This document shows, piece by piece, positions 9,526 to 17,728 of a stretch of 64,000 nucleotides of DNA. This stretch comes from Paractinoplanes lichenicola (lineage in GTDB: Bacteria > Actinomycetota > Actinomycetes > Mycobacteriales > Micromonosporaceae): positions 1 to 64,000 of the forward strand of contig NZ_JAENHO010000025.1 of the NCBI RefSeq assembly GCF_016785085.1. The letters run 5' to 3'. A program made the position numbers and the translations under genes. Position 1 is the stretch's first letter. Every line of letters begins with the position of its first letter. A model generated the notes under the pieces. That model was given only the letters and a program-made list of their open reading frames with translations. It was not told the origin of the DNA and made no database searches.

Positions 9526-9560
9526 GACAATCGGCTGCGCCGCCTGGTGCGCCGATTGTC
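9526..9560 (+). terminator. Hairpin terminator after the phosphotransferase-like gene
   Basis: GACAATCGGC at 9526-9535 pairs perfectly with GCCGATTGTC at 9551-9560, and the 15-base loop can pair further (GCGCC with GGTGC). It starts 9 bases after the stop codon. There is no U-tract, which is usual for actinobacterial terminators. Confidence 0.7.
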
Positions 9561-9600
9561 CCAGTTCCAGCCGTTTCCCTGCCGCGCCTGTGAGGCTTTC

Positions 9601-9637
9601 TTCACACGTACGAAACAGTCGGTCACGCGCCGGAAAT
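9601..9637 (+). promoter_or_regulatory. GlnR-type box upstream of amtB
   Basis: The segment reads TTCAC-6 bases-GAAAC-5 bases-GTCAC-6 bases-GAAAT. The actinobacterial GlnR site is known as alternating GTnAC and GAAAC half-sites about 6 bases apart, so this is a close match to a double box. Further GAAAC copies follow at 9656-9660 and 9685-9689. The position 116-152 bases before the amtB start fits activation of amtB-glnK-glnD under nitrogen limitation. GlnR binding is inferred, not shown. Confidence 0.7.
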
Positions 9638-9752
9638 CGCGCGTAGACCGTGCGTGAAACCTCCGACCGGAAGTCTCTCGTCACGAAACCGGCCGACCGG
9701 CGACGCCGCCCGTGGCTGTTTGTGAGACACCTTCATTCCGAGAGGAGGCAGC

Positions 9753-11120
9753 GTGGAGATCGACACCGGCAATACCGCCTGGTTGCTCCTGTCGTCTGCG
9801 CTCGTATTGCTCATGACCCCGGGTCTGGCGCTGTTCTACGGTGGCCTCAACCGGTCCAAGGGCGTTCTGAACATGATGCTGATGAGCTTCTCAGCCATCG
9901 GCCTGATCTCGATCCTGTGGGCGGTCTACGGCTTCTCGCTCGCGTTCAGCGCGAACGGCTCCGAGAGCGTCAACAACATCATCGGTAACTGGGGCTACGC
10001 CGGAACCAGCACCAGCTGGGTCGGCGACATGTGGGGCGAGACCGGCATCCCCACGTACGTCTTCATGGCCTTCCAGATGATGTTCGCCATCATCACGGTC
10101 GCCCTGATCAGCGGGGCCGTCTCCGACCGCTTCAAGTTCGCGGGCTGGATCCTCTTCGCGTTCGGCTGGTTCACCCTGGTCTACGTCCCCGTGGCCCACT
10201 GGGTCTGGGGCGGCGGCTTCATCGGCGCGGACATCAAGGCGCTCGACTTCGCCGGTGGTACGGCGGTGCACATCAACGCCGGCGCCGCGGCGCTCGCCCT
10301 GGCCCTGATCCTCGGCAAGCGCATCGGCTGGCCGCGCGAGAACATGCGGCCGCACAACGTGCCGTTCGTCGCCCTCGGCGCCGGCCTGCTGTGGTTCGGC
10401 TGGTTCGGCTTCAACGCCGGCTCCGAGCTGACCGTCGACAGCACCACCGCCGTCGCCTTCGTCAACACCCAGCTCGCCACGGCGGCCGCGGTCGTCGGCT
10501 GGCTCGCCGTCGAGTGGATCCGGGACCGCAAGCCCACCCTGGTCGGCGGCTCCTCCGGCGCGATCGCCGGTCTGGTCGCGATCACCCCGGCCTGTGGCTT
10601 CATCGCCCCGCTGCCGGCCGTGCTGCTCGGCCTCATCGCCGGCGTCGTCTGCGCCCTGGCCGTGGGCCTGAAGTACAAGCTCGGTTACGACGACTCGCTC
10701 GATGTCGTGGGCGTGCACTTCGTCGGTGGCTGGATCGGCTCGCTGTTCATCGGCCTGTTCGCCACCACCGACGTCAACGGCGCGATCACCGACGTGCTCG
10801 GCGCCAACGAGGGCCTGTTCTACGGCGGCGGCGCGACCCAGCTGGGCCGCCAGTTCCTCGGCAGCCTGGTCGTCACGATCTACTCGTTCGCCATCGCGGC
10901 TGTTCTCGCCATCATCCTCAAGGCCGTCAAGCTCGGCCGGGTCAGCGAGGACGCCGAGGTCGGTGGCATCGACATCGCCGACCACGGCGAGTCGGGCTAC
11001 GACATCACCCCGGCCGGCGGCTCCGGCGGTGGCGGCGCGTTCGCCATGGCCGGCCTCAAGCCCGGCGCGGCGGTGGACGCTGACGGTAAGGCCGACGTCA
11101 GCCAGAAGGTCGCCGGTTAG
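9753..11120 (+). CDS. amtB: Ammonium transporter AmtB
   Basis: The 455-residue polytopic protein has the eleven hydrophobic segments of the Amt/MEP/Rh family and imports ammonium across the cell membrane. Recognisable blocks are MTPGLALFYGGLNRSKGVLN near the N-terminus, DFAGGTAVHINAGAAALAL, GAGLLWFGWFGFNAGSELT and VHFVGGWIGSLFIGLFA with the pore histidines. A glycine-rich cytoplasmic tail closes the protein. GTG 9753 is preceded by GAGGAGG. It is the first gene of amtB-glnK-glnD; PII (GlnK) normally plugs this channel when nitrogen is plentiful. A GlnR-type box lies upstream. Confidence 0.97.
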   Translation: MEIDTGNTAWLLLSSALVLLMTPGLALFYGGLNRSKGVLNMMLMSFSAIGLISILWAVYGFSLAFSANGSESVNNIIGNWGYAGTSTSWVGDMWGETGIPTYVFMAFQMMFAIITVALISGAVSDRFKFAGWILFAFGWFTLVYVPVAHWVWGGGFIGADIKALDFAGGTAVHINAGAAALALALILGKRIGWPRENMRPHNVPFVALGAGLLWFGWFGFNAGSELTVDSTTAVAFVNTQLATAAAVVGWLAVEWIRDRKPTLVGGSSGAIAGLVAITPACGFIAPLPAVLLGLIAGVVCALAVGLKYKLGYDDSLDVVGVHFVGGWIGSLFIGLFATTDVNGAITDVLGANEGLFYGGGATQLGRQFLGSLVVTIYSFAIAAVLAIILKAVKLGRVSEDAEVGGIDIADHGESGYDITPAGGSGGGGAFAMAGLKPGAAVDADGKADVSQKVAG

Positions 11121-11155
11121 ATAGCCCTATGACTGCACCGATGGAAGGACTGAGC

Positions 11156-11494
11156 ATGAAGCTGGTGACCGCGGTCATCAAGCCGTACCAGCTCGACGCG
11201 GTGAAAGAGGCTCTGCACGCGCTCGGCGTGACCGGCCTGACCGTGAGCGAGGTACAGGGCTACGGCCGGCAGAAGGGCCACACCGAGGTGTACCGCGGCG
11301 CGGAATACACGGTGGAGTTCCTGCCCAAGATCAAGGTCGAGGTGGTGACCGACGAGATCGACGTCGAGAAGATCGTCGACGCCGTCGTCACCGCGGCCAA
11401 GACCGGCAAGATCGGCGACGGCAAGGTCTGGGTCACGTCGGTCGACGACGTGATCCGGGTCCGCACCGGCGAGCGCGGCCTCGACGCGCTCTGA
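11156..11494 (+). CDS. glnK: Nitrogen regulatory protein PII (GlnK)
   Basis: This 112-residue protein is a full-length PII trimer subunit that senses 2-oxoglutarate and ATP/ADP and binds AmtB. The start MKLVTAVIKPYQLD, the T-loop GYGRQKGHTEVYRGAEY with the modifiable Tyr51, and the B-loop TGKIGDGKVWV are intact. In Streptomyces and Corynebacterium this tyrosine is adenylylated by GlnD; the same is likely here. ATG 11156 is chosen because it gives the standard 112 residues and GGAAGGA lies 7 bases upstream; an earlier in-frame ATG (11129) would add nine residues. It lies 35 bases after amtB and 10 before glnD. Confidence 0.97.
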   Translation: MKLVTAVIKPYQLDAVKEALHALGVTGLTVSEVQGYGRQKGHTEVYRGAEYTVEFLPKIKVEVVTDEIDVEKIVDAVVTAAKTGKIGDGKVWVTSVDDVIRVRTGERGLDAL

Positions 11495-11504
11495 TCTGGC
11501 CACG

Positions 11505-13772
11505 ATGCTGAACATGCCCAGCGAGCCGCCGGCCCCGCCGCAGGTGCCGGTCGGCGGCTCGCTGGACAAACTGCGCGAACACATCGGCGCCGCCGCCCGG
11601 CAGGATCGGGCCGCGGCGCTCGATGCTTGGCTGCGCGAGATGTTCCCGGCCCACGTGCCCGGGGTCAGCCTGGTCGCGGTGGGCGGGCTGGGCCGGCGCG
11701 ACTGCGCCCCCTACAGCGACCTCGACCTCGTGCTGCTGCACAACGGCGCGGCCGGCATCGACCGGATCGCCGCCTCGCTCTGGTATCCGATCTGGGACGC
11801 CCGGCTCGGCCTCGACCACTCCGTGCGCACCCTGCCGGAGGCGCTGTCGGTCGCGCACGACGACGTCAAGGTCTCCCTCGGCCTGCTCGACGCCCGCCAC
11901 GTGGCCGGCGACGCGGCCCTGACCGCCGAGCTCGTCGCCGCCGCGGACGACCAGTGGCGGCGCACCGCCGTACGGCTGCTGCCGGCGCTCAAGGAACTGA
12001 CCACCACCCGCTGGGCCAGCCACGGCGAGCTCGCCTTCCTGCTCGAGGGCGACCTCAAGGAGGCGGCGGGCGGGCTGCGCGACGTGACCCTGCTGCGCGC
12101 GATCGGCCGCGCCGGGGTGGCCGACACCATGCGACCCGCCGTACGGGCCGCGAACCTGCGCCAGCTCGACACCCGGGACGCCCTGCACCTGGCCGTCGGG
12201 CGCCGCGTCGACCGGCTGGTCGCCCAGGAGCGCGCCGCCGTGGCCGACCTGCTCGACCTCGACGACGGGGACGCGCTGCTGCGCCGGGTCGCGGGCGACG
12301 CCCGTACGGTGGCCCATGCTCTCGACGACGCCTGGCGGGCCACCGACCGGCTCCGCAACGGCCGCCGCCGGGGTCTGCCGGCCGGAACGCCGAGCCGCCG
12401 CCCGGTCGCACGCGACGTGGTCGAGCAGGACGGCGAGCTCGTGCTCGCGCGCACCGCCATCGGACCCAAGCCCGACCCCAGCCTGTCGCTGCGGGTCGCC
12501 GCCGCGGCCGCGGTCGTCCAGTTGCCCATCGCCCGGGCCACGTCCGAGTGGCTGGCCGCCTTCTCGCCGCCGCTGCCCAACCCGTGGCCGCCCGCCGCCC
12601 GGGCCGCGCTCGTCTCGTTGCTCGGCTCCGGCCCCGGCCTGCTGCCCACGTGGGAGACCTGCGACCGGTACGGGCTGACCGACGCGTGGCTGCCCGAGTG
12701 GGCGCGGATGCGCAGCCTGCCCCAGCACCACCCGATCCACCGGTTCACCCTCGACCGGCACCTCGTGCAGGCCGCGTACGAGGCCACGGCGTACGCGCGG
12801 GAAGTCGACCGGCCCGACCTGCTGCTGATCGGCGCTTTCCTGCACGACGTGGGCAAGGGCCTGCCCGGGGATCACAGCGTGGTCGGCGCCCCGATCGCGG
12901 GCGAGATCGCGACCCGGATCGGGCTGCCCCCGGCCGACGCGGCGACGATCGAGAAACTCGTCCGGCTGCACCTGCTGCTGCCCGATGTGGCGACCCGCCG
13001 CGACCTGAGCGACCCGATGACGATCTCGTCGGTGGCCGAGCAGGTCGGCGACGCCACCACGCTCGACCTGCTGCACGCGCTGGCCCGCGCCGACTCGCTG
13101 GCCACCGGCCCGGCCGCCTGGTCGGACTGGAAAGGCCGGCTGATGGACGAGCTGGTCGGCCGCGTGCACACCGCGCTCGACACGGGTGAGCTGCCGGAAC
13201 CGCCGGCCCCCGACCCCGAGCTGCTCGACGGCGACCTGCCCGCCGTGCACCTCGACGGGGACCGCCTGGCCGTGGCCGCGGCCGACCGCCGGGGCCTGCT
13301 CGGCGCGGTGGCGGCCTGCCTGGCCATGCACCGGCTCGACGTGGTCGGCGCGAACGCGAGCACGGTCGACGGGCGGGCCATCGTCGAGTTCTTCACCCAG
13401 CCGCGCTACGGGAGCCCGTACGACCCGGTGGCGCTCGCGGCCGACCTGCGCCGGGTGGCCGCGGGAGATGTGTCGGTGACCCAGCGGGTGCGGGCCCGGG
13501 CCATGAGCGCGCGGGGCGGCACGGCCTCGCCGCGAGTGGTGTGGCAGCGCGACGTGGCCACCGACGCGGCCGTGCTGGAGCTGCGGGCGGCCGACTCGCC
13601 GGGGCTGCTCTATCGGGTGGCGACCGCGCTCGACGACGCGGGGGCCGAGGTGCGGGCGGCCCGGATCTCGACCCTGGGCGGCGACGTGGTGGACGCGTTC
13701 TACCTGGTGGGGTCGTGGGCCGATCGGGCCGAACGCGATCGCGTAACGGCCACAGTGCTGGCCGCTGTGTAA
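11505..13772 (+). CDS. glnD: PII nucleotidyltransferase GlnD
   Basis: The 755-residue bifunctional enzyme adds and removes a nucleotidyl group on GlnK according to glutamine level. The nucleotidyltransferase core has GGLGRRD (residues 60-66) and the metal-binding SDLDL (71-75). The HD hydrolase domain has HRFTLDRHLVQAA and LLIGAFLHDVGKGLPGDHS at about residues 420-455. Two ACT domains lie in the last 170 residues (DRRGLLGAVAACLAMHRLDVV; ADSPGLLYRVATALDDAGAE). It is shorter than the proteobacterial enzyme, as is usual in actinobacteria, where the added group is AMP. It follows glnK by 10 bases and ends the nitrogen operon. Confidence 0.95.
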   Translation: MLNMPSEPPAPPQVPVGGSLDKLREHIGAAARQDRAAALDAWLREMFPAHVPGVSLVAVGGLGRRDCAPYSDLDLVLLHNGAAGIDRIAASLWYPIWDARLGLDHSVRTLPEALSVAHDDVKVSLGLLDARHVAGDAALTAELVAAADDQWRRTAVRLLPALKELTTTRWASHGELAFLLEGDLKEAAGGLRDVTLLRAIGRAGVADTMRPAVRAANLRQLDTRDALHLAVGRRVDRLVAQERAAVADLLDLDDGDALLRRVAGDARTVAHALDDAWRATDRLRNGRRRGLPAGTPSRRPVARDVVEQDGELVLARTAIGPKPDPSLSLRVAAAAAVVQLPIARATSEWLAAFSPPLPNPWPPAARAALVSLLGSGPGLLPTWETCDRYGLTDAWLPEWARMRSLPQHHPIHRFTLDRHLVQAAYEATAYAREVDRPDLLLIGAFLHDVGKGLPGDHSVVGAPIAGEIATRIGLPPADAATIEKLVRLHLLLPDVATRRDLSDPMTISSVAEQVGDATTLDLLHALARADSLATGPAAWSDWKGRLMDELVGRVHTALDTGELPEPPAPDPELLDGDLPAVHLDGDRLAVAAADRRGLLGAVAACLAMHRLDVVGANASTVDGRAIVEFFTQPRYGSPYDPVALAADLRRVAAGDVSVTQRVRARAMSARGGTASPRVVWQRDVATDAAVLELRAADSPGLLYRVATALDDAGAEVRAARISTLGGDVVDAFYLVGSWADRAERDRVTATVLAAV

Positions 13773-13803
13773 CCAACCTTCTCGTCGCCGCGTTAGCCGG
13801 GGC

Positions 13804-16221
13804 ATGCGGCCACACCCATCCGGACTCCTCGATGATCATGTGACGGCGGCCGGGTCGCGGCTGCGGCTCGCGCTGACCGCCACCGCCGCGCGCAACCGCT
13901 CGCTGGACGCCCGCGAGCTGATGACCCGGGCCGCGCTGGGTGAGCACGGCACGCTGGACCAGCTGCTGCAGGCGGCCCGGACCGGTGATCGGCGGTGGCT
14001 GCGCCGCATCCGGCGGCGGGTCGACCCGGGGCTGGTGGCCGCGATCGCGCAGATCCTGGGGTTGCAGGAGCTGCTGCCGACCGATCGGGACGACGCGATC
14101 GCGCTGTTCGAGCTGGTGCGGCGGGCCTGCGGGGCGCGGGCGTTGTCGCCGGCCAACCAGACGCTGCACGTCCAGCTCGCGCTGGCCCATCAGGGGCCGG
14201 AACGGGCCCGGAAGTTGCTGCGGCGCTACCTGAAGATCGGGGAGTCGGCCCGGGCCGGGCTGACGGCCGACCTGCTCGTGGGCCGGCGGGGATGGGCCGA
14301 CGCCTTCCAGGCGCTGATGCCGGTGCCGGGGCCCACGGGGGCGCTCTTCGACGAGCTGAGCACGGCCCCGGTGGAGCGGGTCGAGGGGTCGCATCGGGTC
14401 TCGGTGATCGTCACGGCGTACCGGCCGGATCGGGGGCTGATCACCGCGGTGCGCTCGATCCTCGCGCAGAGCTGGGCCAACACCGAGGTGATCATCGTGG
14501 ACGACGCCTCGCCGCCCGAGTTCGAGCCGGTGCTGCGCGAGGCCGTGGCGCTCGGCGACCGGATCACGCTGATCACGATGCCGGAGAACTCGGGCACGTA
14601 CGCGGCCCGGAACGCGGGACTCGACGCGGCCGGCGGGGAGTTCGCGACGTTCCAGGACTCCGACGACTGGTCGCATCCGCGCCGGATCGAGCTGCAGGTG
14701 CGGCCGCTGATCGAGGATCGGCGGCTGGTCGCCACGACGTCGGACGGGCTGGCGGTCACCGACGAGCTGATGTGCACGCGGCCGGGCGTGCGCAGCGGGC
14801 GGTTCAACCCGTCGTCGCTGCTGCTGCGGCGGGGCACCGTGCTGCGTACGGTGGGCTACTTCGACCGGCTGCGCAAGGCGGCCGACTCCGAATACATCGG
14901 CCGGATCCAGGCCGCCTTCGGCGCGGGACGGGTGCGGCACCTCGACTCGCTGCCGCTCGCGCTGATCCGGCTGTCGGCGGGCTCGCTGTCCCGCGCCGAG
15001 ATCCGGGCCCACTGGATGCACCCGGCGCGGACCTCCTACATGTCGGCCTACCAGCGGCACCACCAGCTGATCGCGCAGCGGCGGGCCAGCGCCTACCGCC
15101 CGGCGGACGGGTCGGACCGGGCCTTCCCGGCGCCCGACCACCTGCTCGGCACCGTGCGGGATCGCGCCTACGACGTGGTGATGGTCGCCGACTGGCGCTT
15201 CCTCGAGAGCACGCAGCGGACGGCCCTGGACGAGCTGCGGGCGCTCCACTCGGCCGGTTTGCGGGTGGCGGTGCTGCAGCTCGACTCGTACCGGGCGATC
15301 CAGCTGCGCCGGCTTCCGCTCGCGACGCCCGTGCAGGATCTGGTCAACGACGGGATCGCCGACCGGATCGCGCTTGCCGACTCGGTCACCGCGGCCCTGC
15401 TCGTGGTGCGGCAGGCGGGCGTGCTCCAGTTCGCGGGGGCCACCGATTCCGGCGTACGGGCGGAGCGTGCTCTGATCGTGGCGGACCGCGCGCCCGTGCG
15501 GGCCGACGGCAGCGACCACCGGTACGACCCGGCGGTCTGCTCGGCGGTGGCGCGGGGACTGTTCGGGGCGGAGCCGTCGTGGGTGCCGCAGGACCCGGGG
15601 GTGCGGGCCGCGCTGCGTACGGTGGAGAAGCTGGAGCCGGACGACCTGCCGCTCGTGCTGGCCCCGGGCGGGTGGGTCGCCGACCGTACGGGGGCCTCGG
15701 TGGGGTCGGCCATCGTCGGCACCGATCTCTGCGACGCGGCGAACTGGCCGCCCGACGCCGCCGACAGCCTCGCCGTGTGCCGCCGGGTGCCCCAGGCCGA
15801 CGTACGGGTGCGGTTGCCGGACCGGCCCGCGGGCACCTGTGACGTGCCGGTGGAGCCGACGTGGCTGGGTTATCAGACCGGTGACCTCGAACCGCGGCCG
15901 TTCCTGCACCAGCTCGACTTCTATCTGCATTTCCCGCCGCGGGAACAGGCCGAGTGGTATTCGCGGCCGGCGTTGGAGGCCGCGGCGGCCGGGTGCGTGG
16001 TGGTGATGCCCGCGCGATATCGGGGCCTCTACGGGGATGCGGCCGTGTATTGCACGCGCTCCGAAGTGGACGCTCTGGTGGCACGCTATCGGGCCGATCC
16101 GGCGCTCTTCGCCGAGCAGAGCCGGCGGGCGCGGCAAACCGTGGCGGCCGAATACGACCCGGGGCGGCTCGTCGCCTTCCTGGCCGGCGACACGTCGGTT
16201 TCCTTACTGACGATCCCGTAA
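13804..16221 (+). CDS. Large GT2-family glycosyltransferase with C-terminal GT-B-like module
   Basis: This 805-residue protein (or about 793 if it starts at GTG 13840) has three parts. Residues about 1-190 are helical and of unknown role. Residues about 195-400 are a GT-A domain with VSVIVTAYRPDRGLITAVRS, VIIVDDASPPEF and the metal-binding block TFQDSDDWSHP. After a variable linker, the last 120 residues form a module beginning FLHQLDFYLHFPP, then PALEAAAAGCVVVMPARYRG, as in the C-lobe of GT4 enzymes. It likely adds sugars to a cell-surface glycan; donor and acceptor are unknown. A paralog lies at 17729-19972 on the other strand. It follows glnD by 31 bases but belongs to a different functional set. 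Confidence 0.85.
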   Translation: MRPHPSGLLDDHVTAAGSRLRLALTATAARNRSLDARELMTRAALGEHGTLDQLLQAARTGDRRWLRRIRRRVDPGLVAAIAQILGLQELLPTDRDDAIALFELVRRACGARALSPANQTLHVQLALAHQGPERARKLLRRYLKIGESARAGLTADLLVGRRGWADAFQALMPVPGPTGALFDELSTAPVERVEGSHRVSVIVTAYRPDRGLITAVRSILAQSWANTEVIIVDDASPPEFEPVLREAVALGDRITLITMPENSGTYAARNAGLDAAGGEFATFQDSDDWSHPRRIELQVRPLIEDRRLVATTSDGLAVTDELMCTRPGVRSGRFNPSSLLLRRGTVLRTVGYFDRLRKAADSEYIGRIQAAFGAGRVRHLDSLPLALIRLSAGSLSRAEIRAHWMHPARTSYMSAYQRHHQLIAQRRASAYRPADGSDRAFPAPDHLLGTVRDRAYDVVMVADWRFLESTQRTALDELRALHSAGLRVAVLQLDSYRAIQLRRLPLATPVQDLVNDGIADRIALADSVTAALLVVRQAGVLQFAGATDSGVRAERALIVADRAPVRADGSDHRYDPAVCSAVARGLFGAEPSWVPQDPGVRAALRTVEKLEPDDLPLVLAPGGWVADRTGASVGSAIVGTDLCDAANWPPDAADSLAVCRRVPQADVRVRLPDRPAGTCDVPVEPTWLGYQTGDLEPRPFLHQLDFYLHFPPREQAEWYSRPALEAAAAGCVVVMPARYRGLYGDAAVYCTRSEVDALVARYRADPALFAEQSRRARQTVAAEYDPGRLVAFLAGDTSVSLLTIP

Positions 16222-16264
16222 CGGGCCGGGTCGCCGCGCCGTTGACCCCGGTGTGCGGATCACC

Positions 16265-17227
16265 ATGACCAGGCTGCGGCGGCTCGCCCGGGCCGTCGTG
16301 CGCCGAACGCGCGGCCTGTCCCGGTGGCAGCTCGCCGGCCTGATCGTCATCGTGCCGCTGGCCCTGGGCCTCGGACAGGTCGCCGCTGTCGTCGCCCTGG
16401 CGGCCGTGCTCTATCTGTCCCACCGGATCGGCGGCGCGAACCGGGCGAACCAGGAGGCGGTGCGTGAGCTGCGCGCGACCGTCGAACAGCTGCAGCGCCG
16501 GGTGATCGCCGCCGTCGAGAAGGAACGGCTCGCCGCGGGCGACCGGCATCAGGAAGTCACCGAGGCGATGGCGCGCACCGAGCGGCTCACCGGGCGCGGG
16601 GCCGAGCTGCTGCTGCGCGAGCAGCGCCAGGAGATCGAGGCGCTGTTCCAGCTCTTCCAGGCGGTGACACCGCGGGCGCCGATGCCCACCGCGGGGCCGG
16701 GACTGCAGCCGACCGACCTGCTCGGGCTGGTGCACGTGGCTAGCGAGCGGCGGCCGGGCCTGACGGTGGCGCTGGGCTGCGGGCCGGCGACCGTCTGGCT
16801 GGGCTATGCGCTGGCGGGCTCGGGCGGGCGGCTGGTCGCTGTCGACCATGACGCGGGCCGGGTCTCGGTCGTCCGGGGGTTGCTGGCCGAACACGGGTTG
16901 AGCTCGGTCGAGGTGCGGCAGGTGGCGCCGGCGGAACTGGAGGTCGAGGGGCGGACCGTCGACTGGTACGACGTCGAACAGCTGGACGGGCTGACCGACA
17001 TCGACCTGCTGGTGGTGGACTCGGCGCTGGCACCGGTCGCGGCCGAACCGCTGGCGCCGGCGCTGCACGTGCTGGGTCGCCGCCTAGCCGTGGGAGCGGC
17101 CGTGGTGGTGGACGAGGAGCCTCGGGTGGCGCCGCGCCAGGGTGGCGGCTTCGGACTGACCGTACGGCGGCGGCTGCCCGGGCGGTGGGCCGAGCTGACG
17201 CAGGCAGTCGCCACAACTCCGGTTTAG
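16265..17227 (+). CDS. Membrane-anchored class I methyltransferase-like protein
   Basis: The 320-residue protein has a basic N-terminus, one long hydrophobic stretch (about residues 22-50), a coiled coil (about 55-125) ending in the block EIEALFQLFQAVTPRAPMP, and a Rossmann domain. Motif I reads VALGCGPATVWLGYAL and motif II VAVDHD, as in SAM-dependent methyltransferases; a later block is DIDLLVVDSAL. The substrate is unknown; its place beside glycosyltransferases suggests glycan decoration at the membrane. It is a clear paralog of 24212-25147. ATG 16265 is preferred to a GTG 12 bases upstream. The gap after the GT2 gene is 43 bases, so they are probably one transcript. Confidence 0.75.
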   Translation: MTRLRRLARAVVRRTRGLSRWQLAGLIVIVPLALGLGQVAAVVALAAVLYLSHRIGGANRANQEAVRELRATVEQLQRRVIAAVEKERLAAGDRHQEVTEAMARTERLTGRGAELLLREQRQEIEALFQLFQAVTPRAPMPTAGPGLQPTDLLGLVHVASERRPGLTVALGCGPATVWLGYALAGSGGRLVAVDHDAGRVSVVRGLLAEHGLSSVEVRQVAPAELEVEGRTVDWYDVEQLDGLTDIDLLVVDSALAPVAAEPLAPALHVLGRRLAVGAAVVVDEEPRVAPRQGGGFGLTVRRRLPGRWAELTQAVATTPV

Positions 17228-17231
17228 GGCC

Positions 17232-17271
17232 TGTGGACAACTCGTCGAGCCGGCTCGCCGGCTGTGGACAA
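17232..17271 (-). promoter_or_regulatory. Two DnaA boxes
   Basis: TGTGGACAA at 17232-17240 and again at 17263-17271 are the reverse complement of TTGTCCACA, the consensus DnaA box of high-GC actinobacteria. Their starts are 31 bases apart, about three helical turns. There is no dnaA/dnaN neighbourhood, so this is not an origin; a DnaA-titration or regulatory role is possible. Confidence 0.6.
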
Positions 17272-17549
17272 GTCTCTTGATCAACTCTTTGGGGCGCTAA
17301 AATCGCCACCCCCGCCCCCACCCAGTTAAAGGGCGGGCTTCGATTCGAGCCGAGTTGGAAGCTCTGCGTCTGCGGAGATCGCGTTGCGGCTCGCCGGACT
17401 CCAGGAACACGGCGTTGCTTGCGGCCGGCTCGGCGATGCGGGCGAGCGCCGCGGGCACGAGACCGGGGCGTGGCGGTTGGGTTCTGGTTGCGGCGTGTGC
17501 GGGGTCAGGCGGCGGCCGCCGGGTTATTCGGTTGGGGTGTGCATAGAAA

Positions 17550-17588
17550 TACCGCTACCCCGCCGCGGGGGACGGCGGGGTAGCGGTA
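17550..17588 (-). terminator. 16-bp perfect hairpin terminator
   Basis: TACCGCTACCCCGCCG at 17550-17565 pairs without mismatch with 17573-17588 around a 7-base loop. Read on the minus strand it follows the glycosyltransferase gene ending at 17729 and is followed by TTTCTAT. It should terminate that transcript and can also act against transcription from the left. Confidence 0.75.
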
Positions 17589-17728
17589 CGCGGGGTGGGG
17601 GAGTGGTTCTTCCCCGCATGTCGGAGCGGCGGGGGCCGGTCCGAAATCTTTGTGGCTTGTGCCCTTAGGAATCGGTCGTGCGGGGGCCGGGTTGACGATC
17701 CGGTCGGGTGCCAAACGGTTGCCGATTC

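Larger units (their letters stand above)
17228..17728. other. 501-bp gap between convergent genes
   Basis: The stretch holds two DnaA boxes (17232-17271), a small dyad CCCGCCC (17311-17317) with GGGCGGG (17331-17337) that may end the methyltransferase-like transcript, and a 16-bp perfect hairpin at 17550-17588. Short open frames exist but have no start context or family resemblance, so I call no gene here. Confidence 0.6.

Noticed and set aside
17232..17271. Replication origin suggested by two DnaA boxes
   Set aside because: Only two boxes, no AT-rich unwinding region and no dnaA, dnaN or rpmH neighbourhood.
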